From Colwellia psychrerythraea (GTDB lineage: Bacteria > Pseudomonadota > Gammaproteobacteria > Enterobacterales > Alteromonadaceae): a stretch of 64,000 nucleotides of DNA. Location of the stretch: assembly GCF_000764185.1 (NCBI RefSeq), contig NZ_JQEC01000029.1:94749-158748 (forward strand). Direction: 5' to 3'. Below, piece after piece: positions 56,356-64,000 of the stretch. Both the position numbers and the translations under genes were made by a program. The notes below the pieces were generated by a model. That model searched no databases, was not told the DNA's origin, and saw nothing but the letters and a program-made list of their open reading frames with translations. The stretch's first letter is position 1; the number at the start of each line of letters is the position of its first letter.

Positions 56356-57438
56356 ATGAACCATACCTCAAGACATACACAAGCCGTTATCGACTTAAAC
56401 GCATTAGTGAATAACTATCAATATATTGATAGTTTAGCCAGCAACAGCAATACCATTGCCGTAATTAAAGCCGATGCTTATGGCCACGATGCAAATAAGG
56501 TGGCACTTGCCCTTAGCTCAGAAGTGAATAGCTTTGCCGTCGGTTTTATCGATGAAGCATTAACCCTGAGAAGTGCTGGGATTAAAAATGAAATCCTTAT
56601 TCTTGAAGGTGCTTTTAACCAAACAGATTTAGAAATAGCACGTGTAAATAACTTTACCTTAATGATACACAGCGATTATCAACTACAGTGGCTAAAATCA
56701 ACGGCAGCTGAGTTTTCTGGTGATATATGGCTAAAAGTTGATACGGGAATGAATCGTTTAGGTTTCCCTGTTGAGCAAGTCGATAGCATTATTTCACAGC
56801 TATCTGAAGAGCAAAGAAGCAAGCTAGTATTGTGTTCTCATTTTTCAACGGCTGAGCAAATTAAGAATACTAAACCTCTCGCGCAGCTGGTCGCTTTAAA
56901 GACGTTAGTATCAAAACATCACTGTAAATTTAGTATGGCCAATTCAGCCGGTATTCTAAACTGGCCAGAAAGTCACGGCGATCATACTCGTTTAGGTTTA
57001 GCACTGTATGGTGTTTCTCCTATTGGTGATAGCCCTATAACCCAAGCTCTTATTCCGGTAATGACCTTACAAGCTAATATCATCGCTATACATAATATAG
57101 ATGTTGGAGAAACTGTTGGTTATGGCGACATTTGGCAAGCCCAACGACAGACAATTATAGCAACGGTGGCGATTGGCTATGCGGATGGTTACCCTAGAAA
57201 TGCCAAAACTGGCACTCCTGTATTCATTAACGGAGAAGTTGCAGCACTTGTTGGTAGGGTTTCAATGGATATGATTACTGTCGATATCACCGACTTAGAT
57301 AATGCCAAAATTGGGGATACTGTCGAGTTGTGGGGAAAAAATATAAATATTGATATCGTTGCTCAATACAGCGAGAGCATTAATTACGAGTTATTAACTC
57401 GAGTATCCAAACGTGTACCAAAGGTTATTTCTGGTTAG
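56356..57438 (+). CDS. alr: Alanine racemase
   Basis: 360-aa PLP enzyme producing D-Ala for peptidoglycan. Lysine of VIKADAYGHD (near residue 37) binds PLP; the catalytic Tyr lies in VGYGDIW (about 257); GYADGYPRN and GRVSMDMITVDIT are typical. Fold type III barrel and C-terminal beta domain complete. Adjacent and divergent to murQ-namZ, so a wall-precursor neighbourhood. ATG at 56356. Whether it is the biosynthetic or catabolic form (alr or dadX) cannot be told. Confidence 0.94.
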   Translation: MNHTSRHTQAVIDLNALVNNYQYIDSLASNSNTIAVIKADAYGHDANKVALALSSEVNSFAVGFIDEALTLRSAGIKNEILILEGAFNQTDLEIARVNNFTLMIHSDYQLQWLKSTAAEFSGDIWLKVDTGMNRLGFPVEQVDSIISQLSEEQRSKLVLCSHFSTAEQIKNTKPLAQLVALKTLVSKHHCKFSMANSAGILNWPESHGDHTRLGLALYGVSPIGDSPITQALIPVMTLQANIIAIHNIDVGETVGYGDIWQAQRQTIIATVAIGYADGYPRNAKTGTPVFINGEVAALVGRVSMDMITVDITDLDNAKIGDTVELWGKNINIDIVAQYSESINYELLTRVSKRVPKVISG

Positions 57439-57501
57439 TTGAAACACTCATTCTTGATACTAATTTTAGATTATTAATTTCTAGCTAATCAACAATTAAA
57501 A

Positions 57502-58170
57502 TTATTCAATACCGATATATTTGTGCACCTGTACCGACAGCCGCCAGTTATTTGCAATGCAAGTTTCTATAGCTAATTCAGTAGCTCGCTGCTTTTGGCT
57601 AATTGGCTGTAGGTAAATAGCGGTATCTTTTATCTGATGCAATGCTAATAAAGCTTTTAAATCATCCACATGTTGCTCAGTTGCAACGGGGTGTTTGATT
57701 TCATTAGCACGTAACATTGCGCTTGCTAGCACTTCATAACCACCACGCATATTTATTTTAGGTGAAACAGTTACCCAACATTTTGCCGTAGTGAAAATTT
57801 CAAAGGTACCTGAGGTTTCAATTTGCGTGCTGTAACCTTGTTGTTCAAGTAATTCACATAACGGCGTTAAATCGACCATACATGGCTCGCCACCAGTGAT
57901 AACAATGTGCTTTGCTCGATACTGTTTTTCTTGGAACAAGGCTAAAATTTCTGTCGGTGTAAAATTAGCCCATTTCGGCGTTTCTTCTTTTTTAGCTAAC
58001 ATTTGCCCGGCGCTGACCTGATCATCAAGTTCAATATCCCAAGTATGTTTAGTATCACACCACGAACATCCGACAGGACAGCCCTGTAATCGTATGAAAA
58101 TTGACGGTTGTCCTGTGAAAGATCCCTCTCCTTGAAGTGTTTCAAAAAGCTCATTAATTTTATAGTTCAT
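57502..58170 (-). CDS. queE: 7-carboxy-7-deazaguanine synthase QueE
   Basis: 222-aa radical SAM enzyme converting 6-carboxytetrahydropterin to CDG in queuosine synthesis. Cluster-binding CPVGCSWC (CxxxCxxC) followed by DTKHTW, GGEPCMVDLTPLC, and the substrate-site QGEGSFTGQPSIFIRLQGC at the N-terminus. Length is the same as in E. coli. Divergent from queC, the next enzyme in the pathway, with 194 bases between. ATG at 58170. Confidence 0.95.
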   Translation of the reverse strand: MNYKINELFETLQGEGSFTGQPSIFIRLQGCPVGCSWCDTKHTWDIELDDQVSAGQMLAKKEETPKWANFTPTEILALFQEKQYRAKHIVITGGEPCMVDLTPLCELLEQQGYSTQIETSGTFEIFTTAKCWVTVSPKINMRGGYEVLASAMLRANEIKHPVATEQHVDDLKALLALHQIKDTAIYLQPISQKQRATELAIETCIANNWRLSVQVHKYIGIE

Positions 58171-58280
58171 GGGTATTATGGTTTTCTCTTCTGTATTGTG
58201 GTGTATTTTATTGTCTTAGCTATTAACTTTCTGCTTTAGCCTAGTGTATATTTCGAGTAAAATAACCAACGTTTTTTACC

Positions 58281-58333
58281 ATACCAATCAGACTAAAGCG
58301 CTAAGTTATACAATAAATTATTCTGTTTGGTAT
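58281..58333. repeat. Inverted repeat in the queE/queC intergenic region
   Basis: ATACCAATCAGA (58281-58292) and TCTGTTTGGTAT (58322-58333) are inverse with one mismatch, 29 bases apart, ending 31 bases before queC. The ATACCAA ends are shared with the element at 9899-10163. Could be a short repeat or a leader hairpin; it does not look like a preQ1 riboswitch. Confidence 0.45.
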
Positions 58334-58364
58334 TATACCTTAGATCAATTAAGAGAGCTTTCAA

Positions 58365-59021
58365 ATGGCTGAAAAAGTTGTTGTTATTTATTCTGGCGGC
58401 ATGGACTCGTTCACGGTATTAAACCGTGCCCAAAAAGATGGCAAAGAAGTATTTGCTTTATCCTTTGACTATGGTCAACGACATGTAAAAGAATTGGAGT
58501 GTGCCAGTACTGTTTGTAACGCACTTGATATCAAGCATAAAGTAATTGATATTTCTGCCATCAATCAATTACTTGCGGGCTCATCATTAACTGATGATAT
58601 TGATATTCCTGAGGGGCAATACGAATCTGATAATATGAAGTCAACGGTAGTACCCAATCGAAATATGATTTTACTATCATTAGCCGTCGCTTATGCTGTA
58701 TCAGTTGGTGCTGAGCAGGTTTATTACGGCGCTCACTCTGGTGACCATGCTATTTATCCTGATTGTAGACCTGAATTTGTTGAAAAAATGAACGATGTTT
58801 GTAAAATTGCTAACTATGAGAGTGTTGAGATTTTCAGCCCTTATTTAACCGTTGATAAATCAGCCATTCTTCGAGATGGTATCGCTATGGATTTAGACTA
58901 TAGCAACACTTGGACCTGTTATAACGGTAGAGATAAGGCGTGTGGAAAATGCAGTGCTTGTGAAGAGCGTTTGGCAGCATTTTCTGATAATGATGTTTCT
59001 GATCCAATCAGTTATGAGTAA
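58365..59021 (+). CDS. queC: 7-cyano-7-deazaguanine synthase QueC
   Basis: 218 aa. PP-loop ATPase converting CDG to preQ0. PP-loop [10 protein letters not shown] (10-19), [45 protein letters not shown], and the zinc cysteines in [21 protein letters not shown]. Length is standard. Partner of the divergent queE; queD and queF are not in the window. A MITE-like element begins 3 bases after its stop codon. Confidence 0.96.
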   Translation: MAEKVVVIYSGGMDSFTVLNRAQKDGKEVFALSFDYGQRHVKELECASTVCNALDIKHKVIDISAINQLLAGSSLTDDIDIPEGQYESDNMKSTVVPNRNMILLSLAVAYAVSVGAEQVYYGAHSGDHAIYPDCRPEFVEKMNDVCKIANYESVEIFSPYLTVDKSAILRDGIAMDLDYSNTWTCYNGRDKACGKCSACEERLAAFSDNDVSDPISYE

Positions 59022-59023
59022 GT

Positions 59024-59249
59024 AACCTGAACTCTGGATAAGCAGCATTTGCTCAATTTCCCCCTTTGTTCAATTCTCAGCGTTAAACGTCGATAAATAA
59101 CCCGTTATTCATAAACGTTTTACCTTGATAATCGAATAAATTGAAACATTGATAGAGCATATCGTTATTTAATCCGGAAAATTTATTTTAATAACCCTAA
59201 TTGTTGTTTTTACTTAAACATCAAGCAATCAATATCAAGATTTGAGTAA
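59024..59249. repeat. MITE-like element, copy D (226 bp)
   Basis: Perfect left end AACCTGAACTCTGGATAA (59024-59041); the interior matches copy A read in reverse complement, for example AAACGTCGATAAATAACCC and GAATAAATTGAAACATTGAT. The right end (59232-59249) is decayed. The remaining gap, 59250-59529, contains only the upstream region of the small gene and nothing else recognised. Confidence 0.75.
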
Positions 59250-59529
59250 GTTAACGGTTAAATTAGCCGTGAACTAAGAGGACTTTAAACGCAGGATGCC
59301 ATGTTAAATCAGGATAACCGCCATAAAATGTTCCTCAATATGGAAAATACCCACTAAAATAGTCAACTCGAAGTTATTATCAAGTTATTAACATAATGCT
59401 TTTTAATAACTTATCTCCCTATAGATTATTATCTTCCATTGATTTTCTTTTAAGTCAAAATATTTATAACCGCCCGCATACTTTAGCCCTAGACTTATAA
59501 GGTGTTCAATGAATAATTGAGGTTGTCTT

Positions 59530-59742
59530 ATGAGTGCTACTTGGAAATATCAAGCACGACGTTTGAAGCAATTAATTGATGCCAATAATGAAACTCAAGC
59601 CCACCTTTATATGGAGCGGCTGTTATTATTCCCTATAGATATCCAAGACCGAATAATTGAGGATATCAGCCACCTTCCCCAATGCAGTAGTGATGCTGTT
59701 GCTACTATTCTTGGTCATTACTCAATGTTAGAACTAAAGTAA
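59530..59742 (+). CDS. Small uncharacterised protein
   Basis: 70 aa, not recognised. It is predicted mainly helical, soluble, with several Leu/Arg pairs and no signal peptide, cysteine motif or membrane span. Support for being real: ATG with a GAGG ribosome binding site at suitable distance, good codon texture, and a stem GTAACTTGA/TCAAGTTAC across its stop codon (59739-59768) which could end the transcript. It is convergent with uvrB. It could also be a chance frame, but the ribosome binding site argues against that. Confidence 0.55.
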   Translation: MSATWKYQARRLKQLIDANNETQAHLYMERLLLFPIDIQDRIIEDISHLPQCSSDAVATILGHYSMLELK

Positions 59743-59810
59743 CTTGAAAGGGTATTTAATCAAGTTACTTAGGCAAGATGGCGAAGTGAAATCAAAAAGT
59801 AAATTATTTG

Positions 59811-61832
59811 TTAGCTAGATAATTGCTGTATACGCAATTTAGCAATTTTATCACGTACTGTGGCAGCTTGTTCAAACTCTAAGTTTTGCGCATAATTTTG
59901 CATGTCTTTTTCAAGGTTAGCTATTTTAGTATCTATTTGTACGGTGGTTAACAATGGCTCTTCAGCTTGTTGGTTAATATGGTAATTGGTACTAGCCTCT
60001 GCAACTTTATCTAATGACTTAGCATCACTATAACTACCAACGCCCATTACATCGGTAATCCGCCTAACAACGCCTTTAGGTATAATGTTGTTATCTAAAT
60101 TGTATTGGTGCTGTTTAGCTCTACGTCGTTCAGTTTCATCAATTGCACGTCGCATTGAGCCTGTTATTCTGTCTGCATATAATATTGCTCGACCATTAAT
60201 ATTACGTGCCGCGCGACCAATAGTTTGAATTAAAGAGCGTTCGGAGCGTAAAAAACCTTCTTTATCCGCATCAAGAATTGCCACTAAAGAAACTTCAGGC
60301 ATATCTAAGCCCTCACGAAGTAAGTTAATTCCGACTAATACGTCAAACTTACCTAATCTAAAATCGCGTATGATCTCTACTCGCTCAACCGTATCAACAT
60401 CTGAATGTAAGTAGCGAGCTTTAATACTGTGCTCATCCAAATAATCCGTTAAATCCTCCGCCATACGTTTAGTTAACGTAGTAGCTAAGACTCTTTCATC
60501 TAATGGCAAGCGTTTACGAATCTCTGATAGCAGGTCATCGACTTGTGTTTCTACCGGTCTCACTTCAATTTCGGGGTCAAGTAGACCTGTGGGTCTAACG
60601 ACTTGTTCGGCAATATCACCAGCTGACTTTTCTATTTCATAATTGCTTGGCGTAGCAGAAACATAAATAGTTTGCGGAGAAAGTGCTTCAAACTCCTCAA
60701 ATTTCATCGGCCTGTTATCTAGTGCCGATGGTAGGCGAAAGCCATATTCCACTAAATTTTCTTTACGAGAGCGATCACCTTTATACATGGCACCAATTTG
60801 TGGCACGGTAACATGAGATTCATCAATGATAAGTAAACCATCATCAGGTAAATAATCAAATAAGGTTGGTGGGGCATCCCCTTGCTCTCTACCCGATAAA
60901 TAGCGAGAGTAGTTTTCTATACCTGAGCAATAACCAAGCTCTGTCATCATTTCAATATCGAACAGGGTTCGTTGAGTAAGGCGCTGCTCTTCGACTAATT
61001 TATTATTGTCTTTAAGTTGCTGTGATCTGTGTTTAAGCTCAACTTTAATGTTTTCAACTGCCGCAATTATCTTTTCTCTTGGTGTCGCATAATGGGTTTT
61101 AGGATAAACAGTAACACGTTGTAATGTTCTTTCCATCTGTCCGGTGAGCGGATCAAACTGACTAATACGTTCCACTTCTTCATCAAATAATTCAATACGT
61201 AAAGCAAGGCGATCAGATTCTGCGGGGAAAATATCAATAACATCGCCACGTACTCTGTAAGTAGCTCGCGCAAAAGCAACATCATTGCGAGTGTATTGCA
61301 GTTCGGCAAGGCGGCGTAAAATGTCTCGCTGATTAATAATGTCACCTTGGCTAATGTGTAACATCATTTTTAAATAAGAATCGGGATCTCCCAAACCATA
61401 AATTGCAGAAACAGAAGCAATAATAATAACATCACGACGTTCTAATAAAGCTTTAGTTGCCGATAAACGCATTTGCTCGATATGTTCGTTAACAGAGGCA
61501 TCTTTTTCTATAAAAGTATCGGTCGTTGGTACATAAGCTTCTGGTTGATAGTAGTCATAATACGAAACAAAATACTCAACCGCATTATTGGGAAAGAATT
61601 CTTTCATTTCGCCGTAAAGTTGCGCTGCTAGAGTTTTATTTGGTGCTAACATCATGGTCGGTCGATTGAGCTTTTCAATGACGTTAGCTATGGTAAAGGT
61701 TTTACCTGAGCCTGTTACTCCAAGAAGTGTTTGGTGGGCAAGGCCTGAATCGATACCTTCGAGGAGTTGCTTGATAGCTGTTGGTTGATCACCATTCGGG
61801 GTGTAATCAGAACAAAGTGTAAAATCTTTCAT
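59811..61832 (-). CDS. uvrB: Excinuclease ABC subunit B
   Basis: 673 aa. Damage-verifying helicase of nucleotide excision repair. Walker [16 protein letters not shown], the beta-hairpin [12 protein letters not shown], Walker B-type DESHVT, helicase motifs SATP and QTIGRAARN, and the C-terminal UVR motif ([24 protein letters not shown]). Complete and of normal length. Its ATG overlaps the stop codon of the MATE gene by 4 bases, so it is translated from that transcript or from an internal promoter. No obvious LexA box was found. Confidence 0.97.
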   Translation of the reverse strand: MKDFTLCSDYTPNGDQPTAIKQLLEGIDSGLAHQTLLGVTGSGKTFTIANVIEKLNRPTMMLAPNKTLAAQLYGEMKEFFPNNAVEYFVSYYDYYQPEAYVPTTDTFIEKDASVNEHIEQMRLSATKALLERRDVIIIASVSAIYGLGDPDSYLKMMLHISQGDIINQRDILRRLAELQYTRNDVAFARATYRVRGDVIDIFPAESDRLALRIELFDEEVERISQFDPLTGQMERTLQRVTVYPKTHYATPREKIIAAVENIKVELKHRSQQLKDNNKLVEEQRLTQRTLFDIEMMTELGYCSGIENYSRYLSGREQGDAPPTLFDYLPDDGLLIIDESHVTVPQIGAMYKGDRSRKENLVEYGFRLPSALDNRPMKFEEFEALSPQTIYVSATPSNYEIEKSAGDIAEQVVRPTGLLDPEIEVRPVETQVDDLLSEIRKRLPLDERVLATTLTKRMAEDLTDYLDEHSIKARYLHSDVDTVERVEIIRDFRLGKFDVLVGINLLREGLDMPEVSLVAILDADKEGFLRSERSLIQTIGRAARNINGRAILYADRITGSMRRAIDETERRRAKQHQYNLDNNIIPKGVVRRITDVMGVGSYSDAKSLDKVAEASTNYHINQQAEEPLLTTVQIDTKIANLEKDMQNYAQNLEFEQAATVRDKIAKLRIQQLSS

Positions 61833-63217
61833 CTCACTTGCTCCACTGCGTTTGACTCAACTTCAGTAAATTGTTTAGTGAATAGTCGGTACGAAATCAT
61901 CGCCATTAATATGTTACCAAGTAAGGCTCCTGCAAATAAGCCTGGTAACCCATAAACTAAGCTACCTAAATATGCTAACGGTAAATAACAGACAAATAAT
62001 CGTATAACACTTAAACCTAAAGCTATCATTGGCTTATGTAAAGCGTTGAAAGATGAATTAGTTAATATGACAATGCCCTGTAAGCCATATCCCAAAGGTA
62101 AAATCCATATAAACAGTTTAATTAGATCAGCAACCTCTGTTTCTTTGGCAAATGCACTCGCTACCCAATGGGCGCACAATGCCAGTATAATATAGATGAA
62201 TACTTGCCATACTAAGATGAACTTAATAGCAACTTTGTAAGCTTCTTCTACGCGGTGTAATTGACCTGCTCCAAAGTTTTGGCTAATAAAAGGTGGCAAG
62301 GTCATTGAAAGCGCTAATACGATTAAACAAGCGATCGACTCAAGTCTTGAGCCTACACCAAAGGCTGCAACGGCTGACTCACCATAACTAGCTACGATAG
62401 CTGTCATAATAGCCGCAGCTATCGGAGTTAACATATTAGCGCCTGCTGCAGGTAATCCAATCTTCAAGATATCTCGACAAGCGGATAGTAGCTCTTTCAT
62501 TGGTAATAAAGTGGTATGAATAAGATCGTGTTTCTTCGTTAATATATACAAGACAAAACCTAAACCAAAAAGCCATGAAATTAAGGTGGCAATTGCCGCA
62601 CCTTGTATTCCCATCGCAGGAACGGGACCAAAACCGAAAATAAAAATAGGGTCGAGTATCGCGTTAATAAGACCCGCGCTGCCCATAATTATACTCGGTG
62701 TTTTTGTATCTCCTGATGCCCGTAGTACAGCATTGCCAATCATAGGTCCAATTAAACAAACACTACCTATATACCAAATATCCATATATTGATGGATTAA
62801 AGGTAATAATGATGGTTGTGCTCCAAGTAGAGTAAATAAGGGATCTGTTATGAAATAACCCACAGTTGATAAACATGCAACGATAATAGCGGCTAAATAC
62901 ATTGCTGCTGTAGCAGAATTCTTAGCAGATATTGTATCTTTCTTCCCTAAGAACTTAGCGATAACCGCAGAAGTACCAATCCCCAGTCCAATAGTTAAAC
63001 TGAGGACAGTAAAGGTTACCGGAAAGGTAAAACTTATTGCAGCTAGTGGCTGTGTTCCGAGCAATCCAACAAAAAAGGTATCTATTAAGTTAAATGTCAT
63101 TAACAGGACCATGCCATAAATCATTGGAATGGTCATACGTTTTAAGGTGATAGCAACAGGGTCTTCGAGTAGATCAACTTGCTTTTGGTTATGTTTAGCC
63201 GTTTTTATATTGGTCAT
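61829..63217 (-). CDS. MATE-family efflux transporter
   Basis: 462 aa with about 12 membrane segments in two MatE repeats; segments such as [54 protein letters not shown] and [28 protein letters not shown] are typical of the DinF/NorM-like superfamily. Sodium- or proton-driven export of drugs or metabolites across the inner membrane; substrate unknown. It ends in an ATGA overlap with uvrB, an unusual pairing that suggests co-expression of an exporter with DNA repair. Confidence 0.88.
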   Translation of the reverse strand: MTNIKTAKHNQKQVDLLEDPVAITLKRMTIPMIYGMVLLMTFNLIDTFFVGLLGTQPLAAISFTFPVTFTVLSLTIGLGIGTSAVIAKFLGKKDTISAKNSATAAMYLAAIIVACLSTVGYFITDPLFTLLGAQPSLLPLIHQYMDIWYIGSVCLIGPMIGNAVLRASGDTKTPSIIMGSAGLINAILDPIFIFGFGPVPAMGIQGAAIATLISWLFGLGFVLYILTKKHDLIHTTLLPMKELLSACRDILKIGLPAAGANMLTPIAAAIMTAIVASYGESAVAAFGVGSRLESIACLIVLALSMTLPPFISQNFGAGQLHRVEEAYKVAIKFILVWQVFIYIILALCAHWVASAFAKETEVADLIKLFIWILPLGYGLQGIVILTNSSFNALHKPMIALGLSVIRLFVCYLPLAYLGSLVYGLPGLFAGALLGNILMAMISYRLFTKQFTEVESNAVEQVR

Positions 63218-63603
63218 TAAATATTATCTGTGCTTCTATTGGTCATTCAGGGTCATAATATGTAGCGATACATTGTAAAAGATTAACTAACTTTTACCTA
63301 GCGTAGATTTAGCCGTTACTAATAATATGAAAGCATAAGGTGGTATTGTACTGCATGCGGCCAAATACTTTTAACCATGAGTCATATCTGAATGCACTAC
63401 AGGGTTAACTATAAACTCCACCATCTATTAAAATAACGCACAGTAAATAGTTGAAAAATACATGGTCAAAAATCACCCTACTTTAGGTGAAAAACACAAA
63501 CTACAGATAACACATTGAAATATAAGTAAATAGTGATACTTGTATTATATATTGACATATCACGAAGCCAATCAAACCGCTTCTTTCAAATAAGCTTACA
63601 TTT
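63218..63603. other. Non-coding stretch upstream of the MATE gene
   Basis: AT-rich, contains the MATE-uvrB upstream region. A weak stem TCACC/GGTGA lies near 63470-63495. No gene or RNA was recognised. Confidence 0.4.
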
Positions 63604-63655
63604 TTGCCCACATAGTTACCCACAGGAACAGTGGATAACTCTAACTTTACCCACA
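63604..63655. promoter_or_regulatory. Cluster of DnaA-box-like motifs
   Basis: Within 52 bases: TTGCCCACA (63604-63612), TTACCCACA (63616-63624), the inverse of TTATCCACT (63630-63638), and TTACCCACA (63647-63655). Each differs from TTATCCACA by one or two bases. They lie upstream of tRNA-Asn and of the divergent MATE-uvrB unit. A DnaA-binding role is inferred. Confidence 0.4.
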
Positions 63656-63781
63656 ACTTAGTTTAAAAAGAAACTAAAAAAACGTCCAGTATAAAAAACA
63701 ACCTTAAATTGATGCAAAAGCACCTCTTCTGAACACATCTTCAGCAAACTATATTTATTTCAATAATTTATTATTTTTGTG

Positions 63782-63810
63782 TTGACACTTAGGGCACAGG
63801 TCTTTATTAT
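63782..63810 (+). promoter_or_regulatory. Promoter of tRNA-Asn
   Basis: TTGACA (63782-63787), 17-base spacer, TATTAT (63805-63810), followed by the GC-rich CCGCCCC discriminator expected for stringent stable-RNA promoters. 33 bases before the tRNA. Confidence 0.88.
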
Positions 63811-63843
63811 TCCGCCCCGTTAGCCAGTGAGGTTAACCGAGAT

Positions 63844-63919
63844 TCCCCAATAGCTCAGTTGGTAGAGCGATGGACTGTTAATCCATGTGTCACTGGTTCG
63901 AGCCCAGTTTGGGGAGCCA
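63844..63919 (+). tRNA. tRNA-Asn (GTT)
   Basis: 76 nt with encoded CCA. Acceptor TCCCCAA/TTGGGGA, D arm TAGCTCAGTTGGTAGAGC, anticodon stem-loop TGGACTGTTAATCCA with anticodon GTT, T arm CACTGGTTCGAGCCCAGT. No terminator appears before the window end, so further tRNA copies may follow. Confidence 0.97.
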
Positions 63920-64000
63920 CATTTTATAATTAGCGATAACAACCAAGTATCGATAATTAGTTTACTAAGTTCAACTTAGAAACAAGTTTCAACTTCATTG

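Noticed and set aside
58171..58364. A preQ1 riboswitch in front of queC
   Set aside because: The queE/queC gap has an inverted repeat with ATACCAA ends but not the short C-rich pseudoknot of preQ1 switches, and the repeat resembles other intergenic elements of the window.
63218..63603. A LexA box upstream of the MATE-uvrB unit
   Set aside because: No CTGT-N8-ACAG palindrome was found in the upstream region.
63604..63655. Replication origin
   Set aside because: DnaA-box-like motifs are present, but there is no dnaA/dnaN/gyrB/mnmG context and no clear AT-rich 13-mer array.

Overview
The window looks like a chromosomal segment of a low-GC marine gammaproteobacterium of the Alteromonadales, most probably Colwellia or a close relative. 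This is inferred from the protein sequences (AcnD/PrpF propionate pathway, S8 protease with PPC domains, NasA followed by a PP2C/kinase), the AT-rich intergenic DNA, a tandem tRNA-Glu array and several families of short palindromic repeats. No plasmid, phage or intact insertion sequence was seen.

Region by region: 1-6.7 kb is a 2-methylcitrate (propionate) operon on the minus strand, read prpR-prpB-prpC-acnD-prpF (prpF cut by the window edge), with ATTGTCGACAAT operators in front. From 6.9 to 10.6 kb lie small soluble enzymes (GST, DUF924, VOC/YaeR, RssA-type patatin, GFA). From 10.7 to 12.1 kb is a minus-strand tRNA operon, one tRNA-Ala(GGC) and five identical tRNA-Glu(TTC), with a clear promoter and terminator. 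From 12.4 to 18.3 kb: a YvcK/CofD-like protein, a secreted di-heme cytochrome c peroxidase with two PPC-like domains, and an OmpR/QseC-type two-component system. From 18.5 to 26.8 kb: dcd, apbC, metG, an SDF symporter fused to a periplasmic solute-binding domain, rcsF, trmO and a CBM9-like protein. At 27.0-27.7 kb a lone attC-like site precedes an StbD/StbE toxin-antitoxin pair.

From 27.8 to 38 kb: a YfiR-coiled coil-GGDEF fusion, slyD, an EamA transporter, sbcDC, ppiC and a secreted 2H-phosphoesterase-like protein. From 38.4 to 46 kb: mgtE, nasA behind a good sigma-54 -24/-12 promoter, a PP2C/Ser-Thr kinase fusion, and a large secreted subtilase. From 46.2 to 53.7 kb: a 2OG-Fe(II) oxygenase, an FdhF/YdeP-family molybdoenzyme, fdhD, an LhgO-like oxidase and a diguanylate-cyclase-like protein with a degenerate GGDEF motif. 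From 54 to 59 kb: murQ-namZ and alr (peptidoglycan sugar recycling and D-Ala supply), then divergent queE/queC. From 59.5 to 64 kb: a small orphan protein, uvrB overlapping a MATE exporter gene, a cluster of DnaA-box-like motifs, and tRNA-Asn with a consensus promoter.

The least expected signals are: a MITE-like repeat family with 18-bp ends AACCTGAACTCTGGATAA (two long copies, one 60-bp mini copy, two fragments); the symporter/binding-protein fusion; the lone attC with its toxin-antitoxin pair; a GGDEF protein that keeps its inhibitory site but has lost its active-site motif; and a nitrate transporter/kinase unit without its usual reductases.
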